From Massilia rubra (GTDB lineage: Bacteria; Pseudomonadota; Gammaproteobacteria; Burkholderiales; Burkholderiaceae_D), in NCBI RefSeq assembly GCF_011682065.1, contig NZ_VUYU01000025.1, forward strand, positions 1 to 64,000: a DNA stretch of 64,000 nt. Direction: 5' to 3'. This document shows positions 36,043 to 44,462 of the stretch, one piece after another. Positions within the stretch are counted from its first letter, which is position 1; every line of letters starts with the position of its first letter. Below the pieces are notes generated by a model. That model made no database searches and was not told the origin of the DNA. It was given only the letters and a program-made list of their open reading frames with translations. The position numbers and the translations under genes are program-made.

Positions 36043-37623
36043 ATGAAGCGAGCTCCTCTTCCTCCGATACTGAAAGATTCCCATCCCCGGACCGTGACCA
36101 TGCTGACTCTGAAAATTGGCGCCGCCCGCGATGGCGACGTGATCATCGCGGGCGCCGGCCCGGCGGGCGCATCCGCTGCCGCCCATCTGGCCGACGCCGG
36201 CTTTTCCGTCATCCTGATCGACCACCAGCAATTCCCGCGCGATAAAGTCTGCGGCGACTTCGTCGGCCCGGCCGCCCTGCTCGAACTGCACAGCCTGGGC
36301 ATCGCCGGGCTGCCCGCGTTCCGGCAAACGAATATCATCGACGAGGCCGCGCTGTACCTGAACGGGCGCCACTTGATCACCCATCCCATCCCGCGCATGC
36401 CCGGCATGCCCGCGCACGGCCGGGTCATCGAACGCAAGGCGCTCGACCAATGGATCCTTGAGCGGGCGCGCGCCGCCGGCGCCCGGGTGATCGAAAACAC
36501 CCGCGTGCAAGGCTTCGCGATCGAGCCCGACGGCGTGTGCGTGAGCCTCAAAGGCCCGGCCGGGCCGGCCACCCTGCGCGCGCAAGCCCTGATCGGCGCC
36601 GACGGCAGCAGTTCGGTGGTGGCGCGCCTGCTGCGCGGCCACGCCGTGCCGGACCGCAACCGCATCATCGCCATGCGCGGCTACCTGGACGGCTTGCCGG
36701 ACACGGGCAACCGCTGCGACCTGTACTTTTCCAACGAAACCTTCCCCGGCTATTACTGGCTGTTCCCCACCGGCCCGCACTCGGCCAATGTCGGCATCGG
36801 CATGGTGCGCGAAACCCTGCCGCGCAATGAGGAACACCTGCGCCAGCTGATGCTCGACCTGATCTCTGGCGACCCGGCCCTGCGCGCACGCCTCGGCGGC
36901 GCGCAACTGCGCGCTCCGCTGGTCGGCTGGCCGCTGACCACCTACGACGCCGCCCTGCCCTGCGTGGGCGAACGGGTGCTGCTGGCGGGCGACGCCGCCG
37001 GACTGATCAACCCGCTCAATGGCGAAGGCATCCAGTACGCCATGCTGAGCGGGCGCTGGGCCGCCGAGACCCTGCTCGCGGCGCGCGCGCGCAACGACTT
37101 TTCGCAGCCCAGCCTGCTGCCCTACGCGCAGCGCATCGAACGCGAGCTGCGTTTCGACATGGCGCTGGCGCGCCTGCTCGTGCAACTGATCCGCAACCGC
37201 CACCTGACCCCGGTGTGGCTCGAGGCCTTGCACATCATCGTGGCGCGCGCCCGCGTCGACCCGGCCTATGCCGAGATCACCGGCGGGGTGCTGGCCGGGC
37301 TGGTGCCGGCGCGCCGCGTGCTGGGCGCCGACATCGTGCGCAAGAGCGCCTTGCAGGCGCTGTTGTCGCTGGCCGGGATGGGCGCGAAACACCTGCTGCG
37401 CGGGCGCGCCCACTGCGTGCGCATCGGCCTGCAAACCGGCACGGCGGCGGCCGGCGTGGCCGTGTCGATGGCAGCCGATCCGCGCGCCGCGCTGGCCTGG
37501 GGCATGGGGGTGGCCGGCAGCGCGCTGGAACTGGGCGGCGGCATGGCCGGCGCGCTGCTGCGCCCCGCCGCCCAGGCGATCACGCCGATCGATGCCGATT
37601 ACAAATCGCGCTCGATCATGTAA
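36043..37623 (+). CDS. Geranylgeranyl reductase-family FAD-dependent oxidoreductase
   Basis: The product (526 residues from 36043, or 507 from the ATG at 36100) is a flavoprotein of the geranylgeranyl reductase family, which saturates double bonds of prenyl chains in archaeal lipids and chlorophyll and includes related monooxygenases. It has the dinucleotide-binding GAGPAGASAAAHLADAG, the family motif PRDKVCGDFVGPAALLEL, GADGSSSVVARLLRG and the FAD-binding GDAAGLINPLNGEGIQYAMLSG. A hydrophobic C-terminal region of about 150 residues may associate with membrane. Its last 25 bases overlap the convergent polyprenyl synthase gene, which suggests a functional link. Neither start has a strong ribosome-binding site. 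Confidence 0.85.
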   Translation: MKRAPLPPILKDSHPRTVTMLTLKIGAARDGDVIIAGAGPAGASAAAHLADAGFSVILIDHQQFPRDKVCGDFVGPAALLELHSLGIAGLPAFRQTNIIDEAALYLNGRHLITHPIPRMPGMPAHGRVIERKALDQWILERARAAGARVIENTRVQGFAIEPDGVCVSLKGPAGPATLRAQALIGADGSSSVVARLLRGHAVPDRNRIIAMRGYLDGLPDTGNRCDLYFSNETFPGYYWLFPTGPHSANVGIGMVRETLPRNEEHLRQLMLDLISGDPALRARLGGAQLRAPLVGWPLTTYDAALPCVGERVLLAGDAAGLINPLNGEGIQYAMLSGRWAAETLLAARARNDFSQPSLLPYAQRIERELRFDMALARLLVQLIRNRHLTPVWLEALHIIVARARVDPAYAEITGGVLAGLVPARRVLGADIVRKSALQALLSLAGMGAKHLLRGRAHCVRIGLQTGTAAAGVAVSMAADPRAALAWGMGVAGSALELGGGMAGALLRPAAQAITPIDADYKSRSIM

Positions 37624-38642
37624 AGCACCACCTCGCGCAAGAAGCGCTTGTGCTCGGAGTCGGGCAGCGCGCCGAAGTGCTGGTCGAATTCGTGCAGGGC
37701 CGCGCCGGCCAGCTGGCGCGCGCTGCTGCGCGCATGGGCGATGCTGTCGTACTTGTCCATCGTGGCGCGCAGCCAATCGACCTCGGCTTGCCGGCGCGCG
37801 GCGCGCGGCACCGACAGAAAATCCCGGATGCGTTGTTTCTCTCCGTCGCTGGCATGCCCGACGGTGTGGATCAGCATCAGCGTGCGCTTGCCTTCCCAGA
37901 GATCGCCGTTGATTTCCTTGCCGTATTTGCCCTCGTCGGCGTCGAGGTTGAGGATATCGTCCTGGATCTGGAACGCCGCCCCCATGTAATAGCCGAAGCG
38001 GTCGAAGCGCTCGAGCGCGATGGCCCCGCCGCCGGCGACCAGGGCGCCGATGCGCAGCGGGTGCATGCAGGTGTACCAGCAGGTTTTCTTGAGCACCATG
38101 CGCAGGTAGTCTTCTTCGCTCAGCTCGGCCACGTTGTCGCGCACCCAGCCCAGTTCCAGCGCCTGGCCTTCCACCGTCTGGCACACCATGTGTTCGATCT
38201 CGTTGACGATGCGCCAGGTCAGCTGCGGGCCGACGATGCCCAGGTTGTTGAGCAGCAGGCGGATGCACAGCACCTGCATGGCGTCGCCCACGTTGAGCGC
38301 GACCGCCAGGCCCTGGTCGGCCTGCAGGGTAGGCAGTCCGCGCCGGCTTTCGCTGCCGTCTTCGATGTCGTCGTGGATCAGGAAGGCATTGTGGTACAGC
38401 TCGATGGCGACGGCCGACTCGAGCACCCGCCGCACCTCGCCGCCAAACGCGCAGCAGGCGGCGATGCACAGCGCCGGGCGCAAGCCTTTGCCCGAGCGCA
38501 GCGGATACACCGGCAACAGGTCGTACAGATAGCGCCGCGGCTCCTTGCTGGGCAGGTATTCCAGCAGGCGCGCCATGGTCAGTTCCTTGTAGCGCGCCAG
38601 GCTGGCCTCGACAAAACGGGACCGTCCGGCCGCCTCACTCAC
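37599..38642 (-). CDS. Polyprenyl diphosphate synthase (trans-isoprenyl)
   Basis: The 347-residue product belongs to the IspA/GGPP synthase fold. The first Asp-rich motif DDIED is near residue 91 (AFLIHDDIEDGSESRRG), the second is QDDILNLD near 240, and GKGLRPALC supplies the Lys/Arg for IPP binding. GTG at 38642 is taken as start: it overlaps the upstream stop (GTGAGTGA), and conserved helix residues (RSRFVEASLARYKEL) precede the alternative ATG at 38576. It is the last gene of the ispH operon. Chain length of the product cannot be fixed by eye. Confidence 0.88.
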   Translation of the reverse strand: MSEAAGRSRFVEASLARYKELTMARLLEYLPSKEPRRYLYDLLPVYPLRSGKGLRPALCIAACCAFGGEVRRVLESAVAIELYHNAFLIHDDIEDGSESRRGLPTLQADQGLAVALNVGDAMQVLCIRLLLNNLGIVGPQLTWRIVNEIEHMVCQTVEGQALELGWVRDNVAELSEEDYLRMVLKKTCWYTCMHPLRIGALVAGGGAIALERFDRFGYYMGAAFQIQDDILNLDADEGKYGKEINGDLWEGKRTLMLIHTVGHASDGEKQRIRDFLSVPRAARRQAEVDWLRATMDKYDSIAHARSSARQLAGAALHEFDQHFGALPDSEHKRFLREVVLYMIERDL

Positions 38643-39324
38643 CGGGCGACTCGACCCGCACGGTGAGCACGGCGCGCACCTGGTCCAGCTGGCTGGCCAG
38701 CAGCAGCCCGGAATAGGTGCCCGGCGCCGCATCGGGCGGCACGCTGACGGTAATGAGCACCGTGGCCGAGCCGCGCGCGGGGATGGACAACTCCTCCGGC
38801 GCGAAACCGATCTGGACCGCCGCCAGACGGGCGCCGCTTTCGCTGAGCAGGTCGGAGCAGTGGAAGCGCAAGGTCGCGGTCGGCACATCGGCCGCGTTTT
38901 CCAGGGTCATCGGCACGCTCAGCGAGCCGCCCGGCGCGATCGGCTGCGGCATGGTGAGCGATGCGGTGGCGTCGCCGCCTTGTTTCGGCGCCGCCGCGCC
39001 GCCGGGGCGCACCGTGACCACCCGCTCCGACAGCGCACCGAGCGAATTGCTGGCCAAGACCACCATGTCGAGCAGGATGTCGACCACCTCGTGCGCATCG
39101 CGGCGGAAGCGCTGCATGACGTCGGCGGGGTCGCCGGCGCGCAGTTTTTCCACATCCACGAAACGCATTTCGACCCGTTTGGCGGCGGCCACGCCGAGGG
39201 CGATTTCCTCTTCCAGTGTCGAGGCGGCCTGCTGCACGATGCGCGAGGTGGTACCGGCCATGCGCACCAGGTAATCGAGTTCGGCCCGGCTCATGCTGAT
39301 GTTGTCGCTTTCATTGCTTGGCAT
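38635..39324 (-). CDS. Unknown protein with C-terminal Ig-like (NEW3/CARDB-like) domain
   Basis: The 229-residue product has a helical N-terminal half (residues 10-100: LDYLVRMAGTTSRIVQQAASTLEEEIALG, then VMQRFRRDAHEVVDILLDMVVLASN) and a beta-sandwich C-terminal half (IAPGGSLSVPMTLENAADVPTATLRFHCSDL...SIPARGSATVLITVSVPPDAAPGTYSGLLLAS) of the type seen in extracellular accessory domains. There is no signal peptide or membrane segment, so it is predicted cytoplasmic, which is odd for such a domain. It overlaps the polyprenyl synthase start by 8 bases. Function unknown; operon context ties it to isoprenoid metabolism. Confidence 0.75.
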   Translation of the reverse strand: MPSNESDNISMSRAELDYLVRMAGTTSRIVQQAASTLEEEIALGVAAAKRVEMRFVDVEKLRAGDPADVMQRFRRDAHEVVDILLDMVVLASNSLGALSERVVTVRPGGAAAPKQGGDATASLTMPQPIAPGGSLSVPMTLENAADVPTATLRFHCSDLLSESGARLAAVQIGFAPEELSIPARGSATVLITVSVPPDAAPGTYSGLLLASQLDQVRAVLTVRVESPGE

Positions 39325-39392
39325 TGCTCACAGCTCCTGATGATGGTGATAACGGTTGTAAAAGCGGGGATGATCGGGCCTCGCCAGCGACC

Positions 39393-39761
39393 TCAGCCCG
39401 GCACCGGCACCGGCGTCGGCGTCGGCGTCGGCGTATCGTCGCGGCAGGCGAACAGGCGCGTGGTGCCGCGCACCGAAATGCTGGCAAACGGGTTGCCGAA
39501 CACCTCGATGCCGATGGTGTAATCGCTACGCGCGCAGATCGGTTCGCACACGGTGATGCACACCGGTACCGGCTCGCGCGCGACCAGCTGCATGTTCATG
39601 CTGACCTGGAGCGGACGCTGCGGGTCGCTTGATAGCGTCACGTTGGCCGGCGCCGGCTCGAACGAGATCGAGACCGGGCACGGCTTGTCGAGTTTGAAGG
39701 TGTGTTCGAGCTGGGCCGATTGTTTCGGCCAGGACGTGATCGAGAGGGTTTGTTCGGGCAT
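39393..39761 (-). CDS. Unknown beta-rich protein with Pro-Thr tail
   Basis: The 122-residue product is predicted beta-strand throughout (LSITSWPKQSAQLEHTF, VSISFEPAPANVTLSS, LQVSMNMQLVAREPVPVC) and ends in a Thr-Pro repeat (PTPTPTPVPVPG). Four Cys residues sit in the middle and C-terminal half (VCITVCEPIC; FACRDD), which could bind metal or pair. No signal peptide is visible. The ATG at 39761 has a good AAGGAG site. It lies between ispH and the Ig-like-domain gene in one operon. I do not recognise the family. Confidence 0.72.
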   Translation of the reverse strand: MPEQTLSITSWPKQSAQLEHTFKLDKPCPVSISFEPAPANVTLSSDPQRPLQVSMNMQLVAREPVPVCITVCEPICARSDYTIGIEVFGNPFASISVRGTTRLFACRDDTPTPTPTPVPVPG

Positions 39762-39786
39762 GATGGTTCTCCTTACAGGGTAAAGT

Positions 39787-40740
39787 TCAGGTTGCGGAGC
39801 GCGCGGCGCCGGCCAGTTCGCGCGGCAGGGCGAACACGACATGTTCCCGCACGCCGGGCCGATTGAGCACCGGGCCGGCGCCCCACTCTTCCAGGCGCGC
39901 CACCACCTGCCCGAGCAGCACTTCGGGGGTCGAGGCGCCGGAGGTGATGCCGACGCAGCGCCGGCCCTCGAACCACGCGCGCTGCAACTGGTCGGCGTGA
40001 TCGATCAGATGGGCGTCCACTTGCTGCTGGGCGGCGATCTCGCGCAGGCGCTGCGAATTGGCGCTGGCGGGCGAACCGATCACCAGGATCAGGTCGCAGA
40101 TGGCGGCCAGTTCCTTGACGGCCGACTGGCGGTTCTGGGTGGCGTAGCAGATGTCTTCCTTGCGCGGCCCGAGCAGCGCCGGAAAGCGTGCTTGCAGCGT
40201 TTGCAGGATCGGCTTGATGTCGTCGATCGAAAACGTGGTCTGGGTGGCGTACGCCAGGCGCGTGCCGTCCTGCACCTGGAGCCGCGCGGCTTCCTCGGCG
40301 GTGCCGACGACGTAGATGGCGCGTGCGCCCGCGCCGCTGTAGTGGCCGAGCGTGCCGATGATTTCGGGATGCCCTTCGTGGCCGATCAGGACCACTTCGC
40401 GGCCGGCGCGCGCGTGGCGCGCTACTTCCATGTGCACCTTGCCGACCAGCGGACAGGTGGCGTCGAACACGTGCAGGCCGCGCTGGCGCGCCTCGGCCGC
40501 GACCTCGGGCGCGATGCCGTGCGCGCTGAACACCACGATGCTGTGCTCGGGCACCTGCGCCAGTTCGTCGACGAATACCGCGCCGCGCTCGCGCAGCGCA
40601 GCGACCACATGGCGGTTATGCACGATTTCGTGGCGCACATAGACCGGCGCGCCGAACACGTCGAGGGCGCGTTCGACGATGTCGATGGCCCGCTCGACCC
40701 CGGCGCAAAAGCCACGCGGATTGGCCAACACGATTTGCAT
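39787..40740 (-). CDS. ispH: 4-hydroxy-3-methylbut-2-enyl diphosphate reductase IspH (LytB)
   Basis: The 317-residue enzyme converts HMBPP to IPP and DMAPP, the last step of the MEP pathway, using a [4Fe-4S] cluster. The three cluster Cys residues are in PRGFCAGVERAID, FDATCPLVGKVH and EDICYATQNRQ; substrate-binding motifs HEGHPEIIGTLGH, TQTTFS and SASANSQRL-like (GSPASANSQRLRE) are present, and the C-terminal GITSGASTPE is standard. It heads a four-gene operon. Many Burkholderiales carry two ispH copies; whether this is the essential one is unknown. A palindromic Fnr-like site lies about 65 bases upstream. Confidence 0.96.
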   Translation of the reverse strand: MQIVLANPRGFCAGVERAIDIVERALDVFGAPVYVRHEIVHNRHVVAALRERGAVFVDELAQVPEHSIVVFSAHGIAPEVAAEARQRGLHVFDATCPLVGKVHMEVARHARAGREVVLIGHEGHPEIIGTLGHYSGAGARAIYVVGTAEEAARLQVQDGTRLAYATQTTFSIDDIKPILQTLQARFPALLGPRKEDICYATQNRQSAVKELAAICDLILVIGSPASANSQRLREIAAQQQVDAHLIDHADQLQRAWFEGRRCVGITSGASTPEVLLGQVVARLEEWGAGPVLNRPGVREHVVFALPRELAGAARSAT

Positions 40741-40805
40741 ACGTCCTCCGGAGCGAAGACTGGATCAGTCCGCTTTAGAGCTTACGTGCGTGAGGTCGGG
40801 CGAGC

Positions 40806-40819
40806 TTGCGCCAAATCAA
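40806..40819 (-). promoter_or_regulatory. Candidate Fnr/Anr-type site upstream of ispH
   Basis: TTGCGCCAAATCAA (reading plus strand), or TTGATTTGGCGCAA on the ispH strand, matches the TTGAT-N4-ATCAA pattern in 8 of 10 half-site bases. A TCTAAA -10-like hexamer on the ispH strand at 40774-40779 puts the site centre near -44, close to the usual activating position. Similar sites lie at 45842 and 45908. Confidence 0.45.
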
Positions 40820-40852
40820 GCTGGTGATATTTCGCAAACACAAACGCCCAAG

Positions 40853-40890
40853 AAAAAACCCCGCCGGACACGAAGTCCGGCGGGGTTTTT
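40853..40890 (-). terminator. Intrinsic terminator after TonB receptor at 40957
   Basis: ccccgccggac / gtccggcgggg is a perfect 11-bp stem with a 5-base loop, flanked by aaaaaa and ttttt, so it can work in both directions. On the minus strand it lies 67 bases past the receptor stop and before the ispH promoter. Confidence 0.9.
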
Positions 40891-40956
40891 AACGCCCTAC
40901 AAGTTTCTTACAACAGTACGCGATGGCTGTCTGTCAACCGCCGCGCACGGCGGCAA

Positions 40957-43854
40957 TTACAGGAACTTGTAGTTCAGACGTGCGTAGAACGTGCGACCGA
41001 GCGGGTTGGTGAACGAGGCGTCGTAACCGACCTGGAAGTTGGCGCCATTGCGCGACGATGGTGGATCTTCGTCGGCGATGTTTTTTACGCCAAATGTCAT
41101 GCTCAGGTTTTTCATCGGTTTCCAGCCCAAGGTGGCATCGAAGGTCGAGTAGTTGTCGACCTTGCGCAGCTCCGGGTAGGTCGCGGCGATCAGCGACGGA
41201 TCGGTGTAGTCCCAGTAACCTTTGGTGTAATTGTGGGTGAGCGAGCCGGTCCATTGACCAACGCCGTAGGTCAGGCCCAAGGTGTGGCGATAACGCGGGG
41301 TCGGGCCGAAATCCTTGAAGTTGCCCAGGTCGCTGACTTCCTTTTCGCCTTCATACTGATAGCCGTGCTTGGTATAGTAAGTCGAATCGTAGTTCGCACC
41401 CAGCGTGCCCATGTCACCGAACTTCTGGCGATAATTCAGGTTCAGATCGACACCAGCCGCATAGAACTTACCGGTGTTTACACGTGGCAGGGCAACGTAA
41501 GCAAGCGGGAAGTCCTTGTTGGCATTGGCTTTATAAGGCAAATCACTGCCGCCGACCGGCACTGGAGGCGGTGGCAAGTTGTTTAGCTCAGCCAACGCCT
41601 TGTCATCCTCATACTGCTTCTGGATTTTCGGGTCGTAGCGATAGAACTGGCCCAGATTGGCCACCGGATCGCCGAACACCGTGTTTTCGGACATGGCGTT
41701 GATCGATTTATCGATCTTGACGTTCCAGTAATCGAGCGAACCGCTGATGGTCGACGTTGGCTGGAATACGAGGCCCAGGGTGTACTGTTTCGATTTCTCA
41801 GGCTTGAGATCCGCGTTGCCGCTGTTCTGGGTAGTCAACTGAACAGAGCACTCGTCCTGCAAGGCGCCGACCTTGTTCACACTGGTTACTTCCACGCCGT
41901 TCGGGCAGCGCACCGGGTCGTTAAAGTTCGACGAGGTGTTGTTCAGCGCCTTCGGATTGAGGTTATCGACCAGGGTCGGTGCGCGGAAACCGCGCGCCAC
42001 CGAACCGCGCGCCATGATCATGGTGCTCGGGCGATAGGTGAAGCCGAGTTTCGGGCTCAGGTTGTCGAACTCGGTGCCGAAACCATTCTTGTACTTGTCG
42101 TAGCGCGCAGCAGCAGTCAGTTCCAGGTCCTTGACGACCGGAACCACGACTTCGGAGAACAGGCCGAACACTTTGCGGTCGCCAGTCACGCCCGGAATTT
42201 CGCCCGCGCCGCCAACCTCGTCACCTTTACGCAGCACTTCCGACGACACCTGGGTCAGCTCTTCCTTGCGGAACGAGGTGCCGACCGAGAAGCCAACCGC
42301 GCCGGCCGGCAGGTTGAAAATTTCTTTGGACATTTTGAAATCGAACTCTTTCGAGATCGAGCTACCGCCATTTTCAAAGCCGCTCAGCTGCGAACCGAGC
42401 AAGGCCGCCAGGCTGGCCGCATCTTGCGTACCGAACACGTTGATTTCGCCTTTGGCGAGCAAGGGATCGAGCTTGGCGTAGCTGAACTTGCCCGGACCGA
42501 ACTGGATCTCCACTTCGTTCTTGCCGTAAGTGAGGGCGGTCTCGTAATCCCAGCCCGCGATCATCCCCTTGGCGCCGACCACGACGCGGGTGTTCTCGGT
42601 CTTGGTCAGGTCATTACGGCCGCCACCGGCGACGGTACGCCAGGTGCCGCCGATTTCGCCGGTCGGCACCACATCCATGTCGGCGGCAAGTACGGTGTCG
42701 GCGGTTGTGACGGTACCGTTCGGCATTTTGTAGCCAGCCGGGAGTTTCAGACCCTTGGGCAGTTTGACGCTCGCCGGATAGAAGCGGCCCGTGGCCGGAT
42801 ACTTCATGGCCTTGGTGTACGGCGCCGGCGACGACGCCGCGATCATCTTGTCCTTGGTGTAGGCCGCTTCGGCGAACAGTTCCAGGCTGTCGCTGACCTT
42901 GAACACGCCGCGCGTGACCAGGTTGGTATGCTTGGCTTCGGGAACCAGGTCGATGTACTTGACGTAGTCGGTACCGCAGCCTTTTTCGCTGTTGACCACC
43001 AGGCTGAATTCGTCGTTCTTGCAACCGTTGTAGCGGAACGGATTCACGCCCACATATTCGTTGCCGAGCTTGTCGGTGAAGTTCAGGTTAGGCACGCCGT
43101 TACGCGGCGACGACTTGTTGATGCCCAGGTCGGGACGCACGGAGGTGGTCGAGAAGCTGCGGTCGGAGGCAAGCAGTTTTTCGTTTTCTTCGTGGTTGGC
43201 GCTGACCAGCACGTTGAAGCGGTCGGTCGCGATGTCGCCGAAGCCGGCCGTGATGTTAAAACTCTTGGTGTTGCCGCCGCCCTGGTCGACGTGGGTCTTG
43301 TAGGCGGACATTTCCACGCCCTTGTAATCCTTGCGCAGGATGAAGTTGATCACGCCGGCCACCGCATCGGCGCCGTACACGGCCGAGGCGCCGTCGCGCA
43401 GCACTTCGATGCGTTCGATGGCCGACAGCGGGATCGAATTCAAGTCGACCGGGTTGTTGCCGACCGCATAGTTGGCCACGCGGCGGCCGTTCAGCAGCAC
43501 CAGCGTGTAGCGGGCGCCCAGGGCGCGCAGGTTGGCGGTCGACGGCACGCCGGAGGCGCCGACGTTGTTGGCGGTGACGCCACCGCCGAAGTTACCGGGA
43601 ATCAGGTTAACGAGGTCTTGGGCGGAGGTGGCGCCGGTGCGCTCGATGTCTTCGCGGCGAAGAATGGTGACAGGCAGCGCGGTTTCAGCGGCAACGCGTT
43701 TGATCGACGAGCCGGTGATCTCGACGCGCTGCATCGAATTGTCCTGGGAAGCGGTCTGGGCGACGGCTGGCAATGCCGCAAGGCCGAGGCCGACTGCGAT
43801 ACCGCCCGAGAAGACCAAGCGCAGTGAACGCGATAAAACGGTTTCTGTCATCAT
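40957..43854 (-). CDS. TonB-dependent receptor (third, B-like)
   Basis: The 965-residue receptor has a signal peptide ending PAVAQ, then VEITGSSIKR. The plug shows LPVTILRREDIERTGATSAQDLVNLIPGNFGGG, ANLRALGARYTLVLLNGRR and VAGVINFILRKDYKG; the barrel ends YARLNYKFL. Its end (DPPSSRNGANFQVGYDASFTNPLGR) resembles B1/B2, but the plug lacks their insert and it has longer external loops, so it is a separate branch. Tandem ATGs are preceded by AAGGGA. Upstream is a 240-base leader from a candidate promoter at 44098-44126. Substrate unknown. Confidence 0.92.
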   Translation of the reverse strand: MMTETVLSRSLRLVFSGGIAVGLGLAALPAVAQTASQDNSMQRVEITGSSIKRVAAETALPVTILRREDIERTGATSAQDLVNLIPGNFGGGVTANNVGASGVPSTANLRALGARYTLVLLNGRRVANYAVGNNPVDLNSIPLSAIERIEVLRDGASAVYGADAVAGVINFILRKDYKGVEMSAYKTHVDQGGGNTKSFNITAGFGDIATDRFNVLVSANHEENEKLLASDRSFSTTSVRPDLGINKSSPRNGVPNLNFTDKLGNEYVGVNPFRYNGCKNDEFSLVVNSEKGCGTDYVKYIDLVPEAKHTNLVTRGVFKVSDSLELFAEAAYTKDKMIAASSPAPYTKAMKYPATGRFYPASVKLPKGLKLPAGYKMPNGTVTTADTVLAADMDVVPTGEIGGTWRTVAGGGRNDLTKTENTRVVVGAKGMIAGWDYETALTYGKNEVEIQFGPGKFSYAKLDPLLAKGEINVFGTQDAASLAALLGSQLSGFENGGSSISKEFDFKMSKEIFNLPAGAVGFSVGTSFRKEELTQVSSEVLRKGDEVGGAGEIPGVTGDRKVFGLFSEVVVPVVKDLELTAAARYDKYKNGFGTEFDNLSPKLGFTYRPSTMIMARGSVARGFRAPTLVDNLNPKALNNTSSNFNDPVRCPNGVEVTSVNKVGALQDECSVQLTTQNSGNADLKPEKSKQYTLGLVFQPTSTISGSLDYWNVKIDKSINAMSENTVFGDPVANLGQFYRYDPKIQKQYEDDKALAELNNLPPPPVPVGGSDLPYKANANKDFPLAYVALPRVNTGKFYAAGVDLNLNYRQKFGDMGTLGANYDSTYYTKHGYQYEGEKEVSDLGNFKDFGPTPRYRHTLGLTYGVGQWTGSLTHNYTKGYWDYTDPSLIAATYPELRKVDNYSTFDATLGWKPMKNLSMTFGVKNIADEDPPSSRNGANFQVGYDASFTNPLGRTFYARLNYKFL

Positions 43855-44462
43855 TTGTGAATCCCTTGATTTTATATAATATTAGTATTAACACCATCTC
43901 TTTTGGAGGGTGCATCAATTTAAGTAGCGAACCTCGCGGTGCCACGTTCCGGATCGCGGATACGTGCCGGTGCAAGGTACAACAGCCGAGTTCTTGGTCA
44001 TGCTGTCTCCGTCGGCTGAAACTTCTTCACTTCGCTTAAAGCGACTTTCTCCAACTGGCGTCGCACTTCTGTGCTTTTCTGCCAATCAAGCCCAAGATAG
44101 AAACATATGGGAATAATTGATGTCAACGGTAAACACACAATATGTATATAAACAACAGCCGTGGTCGCGTGCATACGATTGCATTGTAGTTTCTTGCATA
44201 CGGAACACGAATTTGTGATTGAATAAAGGTAATGAATTGCAGGTGTTGGCAATGCACAGCCGCGCCCGCTGGAAAAGTGGCGCGTCGAAGCGCGCCATGC
44301 TGTGCATGGCGGCGTGCAAAGTGGGCGCCGGTTGCGGCGTGGGAATGTTGAACGGGCGGCAGCGCCGCCGTGAGGCCATATCAGGACGCCGCGCGGATGC
44401 AACAGCAAGCGCGCGGTTCATCCGCATATCTTATTCGTCGTGCATACGCGGTCGCGCCGGCT
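43855..44462. other. Intergenic region with receptor leader and a possible short upstream ORF
   Basis: The roughly 600 bases between the receptor and aroG contain the receptor's promoter (see 44098-44126) and, in its leader, a 28-codon minus-strand frame (ATG 44001, stop 43915) with GGAG five bases before its ATG. Farther upstream (44130-44460) nothing is supported. The frame is too short to call a gene. Confidence 0.35.
44098..44126 (-). promoter_or_regulatory. Candidate promoter for the TonB receptor at 40957
   Basis: On the minus strand TTGACA (44121-44126) is followed after 17 bases by TTTCTA or after 18 bases by TTCTAT (44097-44102). The element resembles the B1 promoter (TTGACA-N17-TTCTAT). 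Confidence 0.55.

Noticed and set aside
35764-38469. Long minus-strand open frame opposite the flavoprotein and part of the synthase gene
   Set aside because: Sequence is low-complexity Arg/Gln/Ala/Gly of the kind made by frame shadows; the plus-strand flavoprotein has clear motifs.
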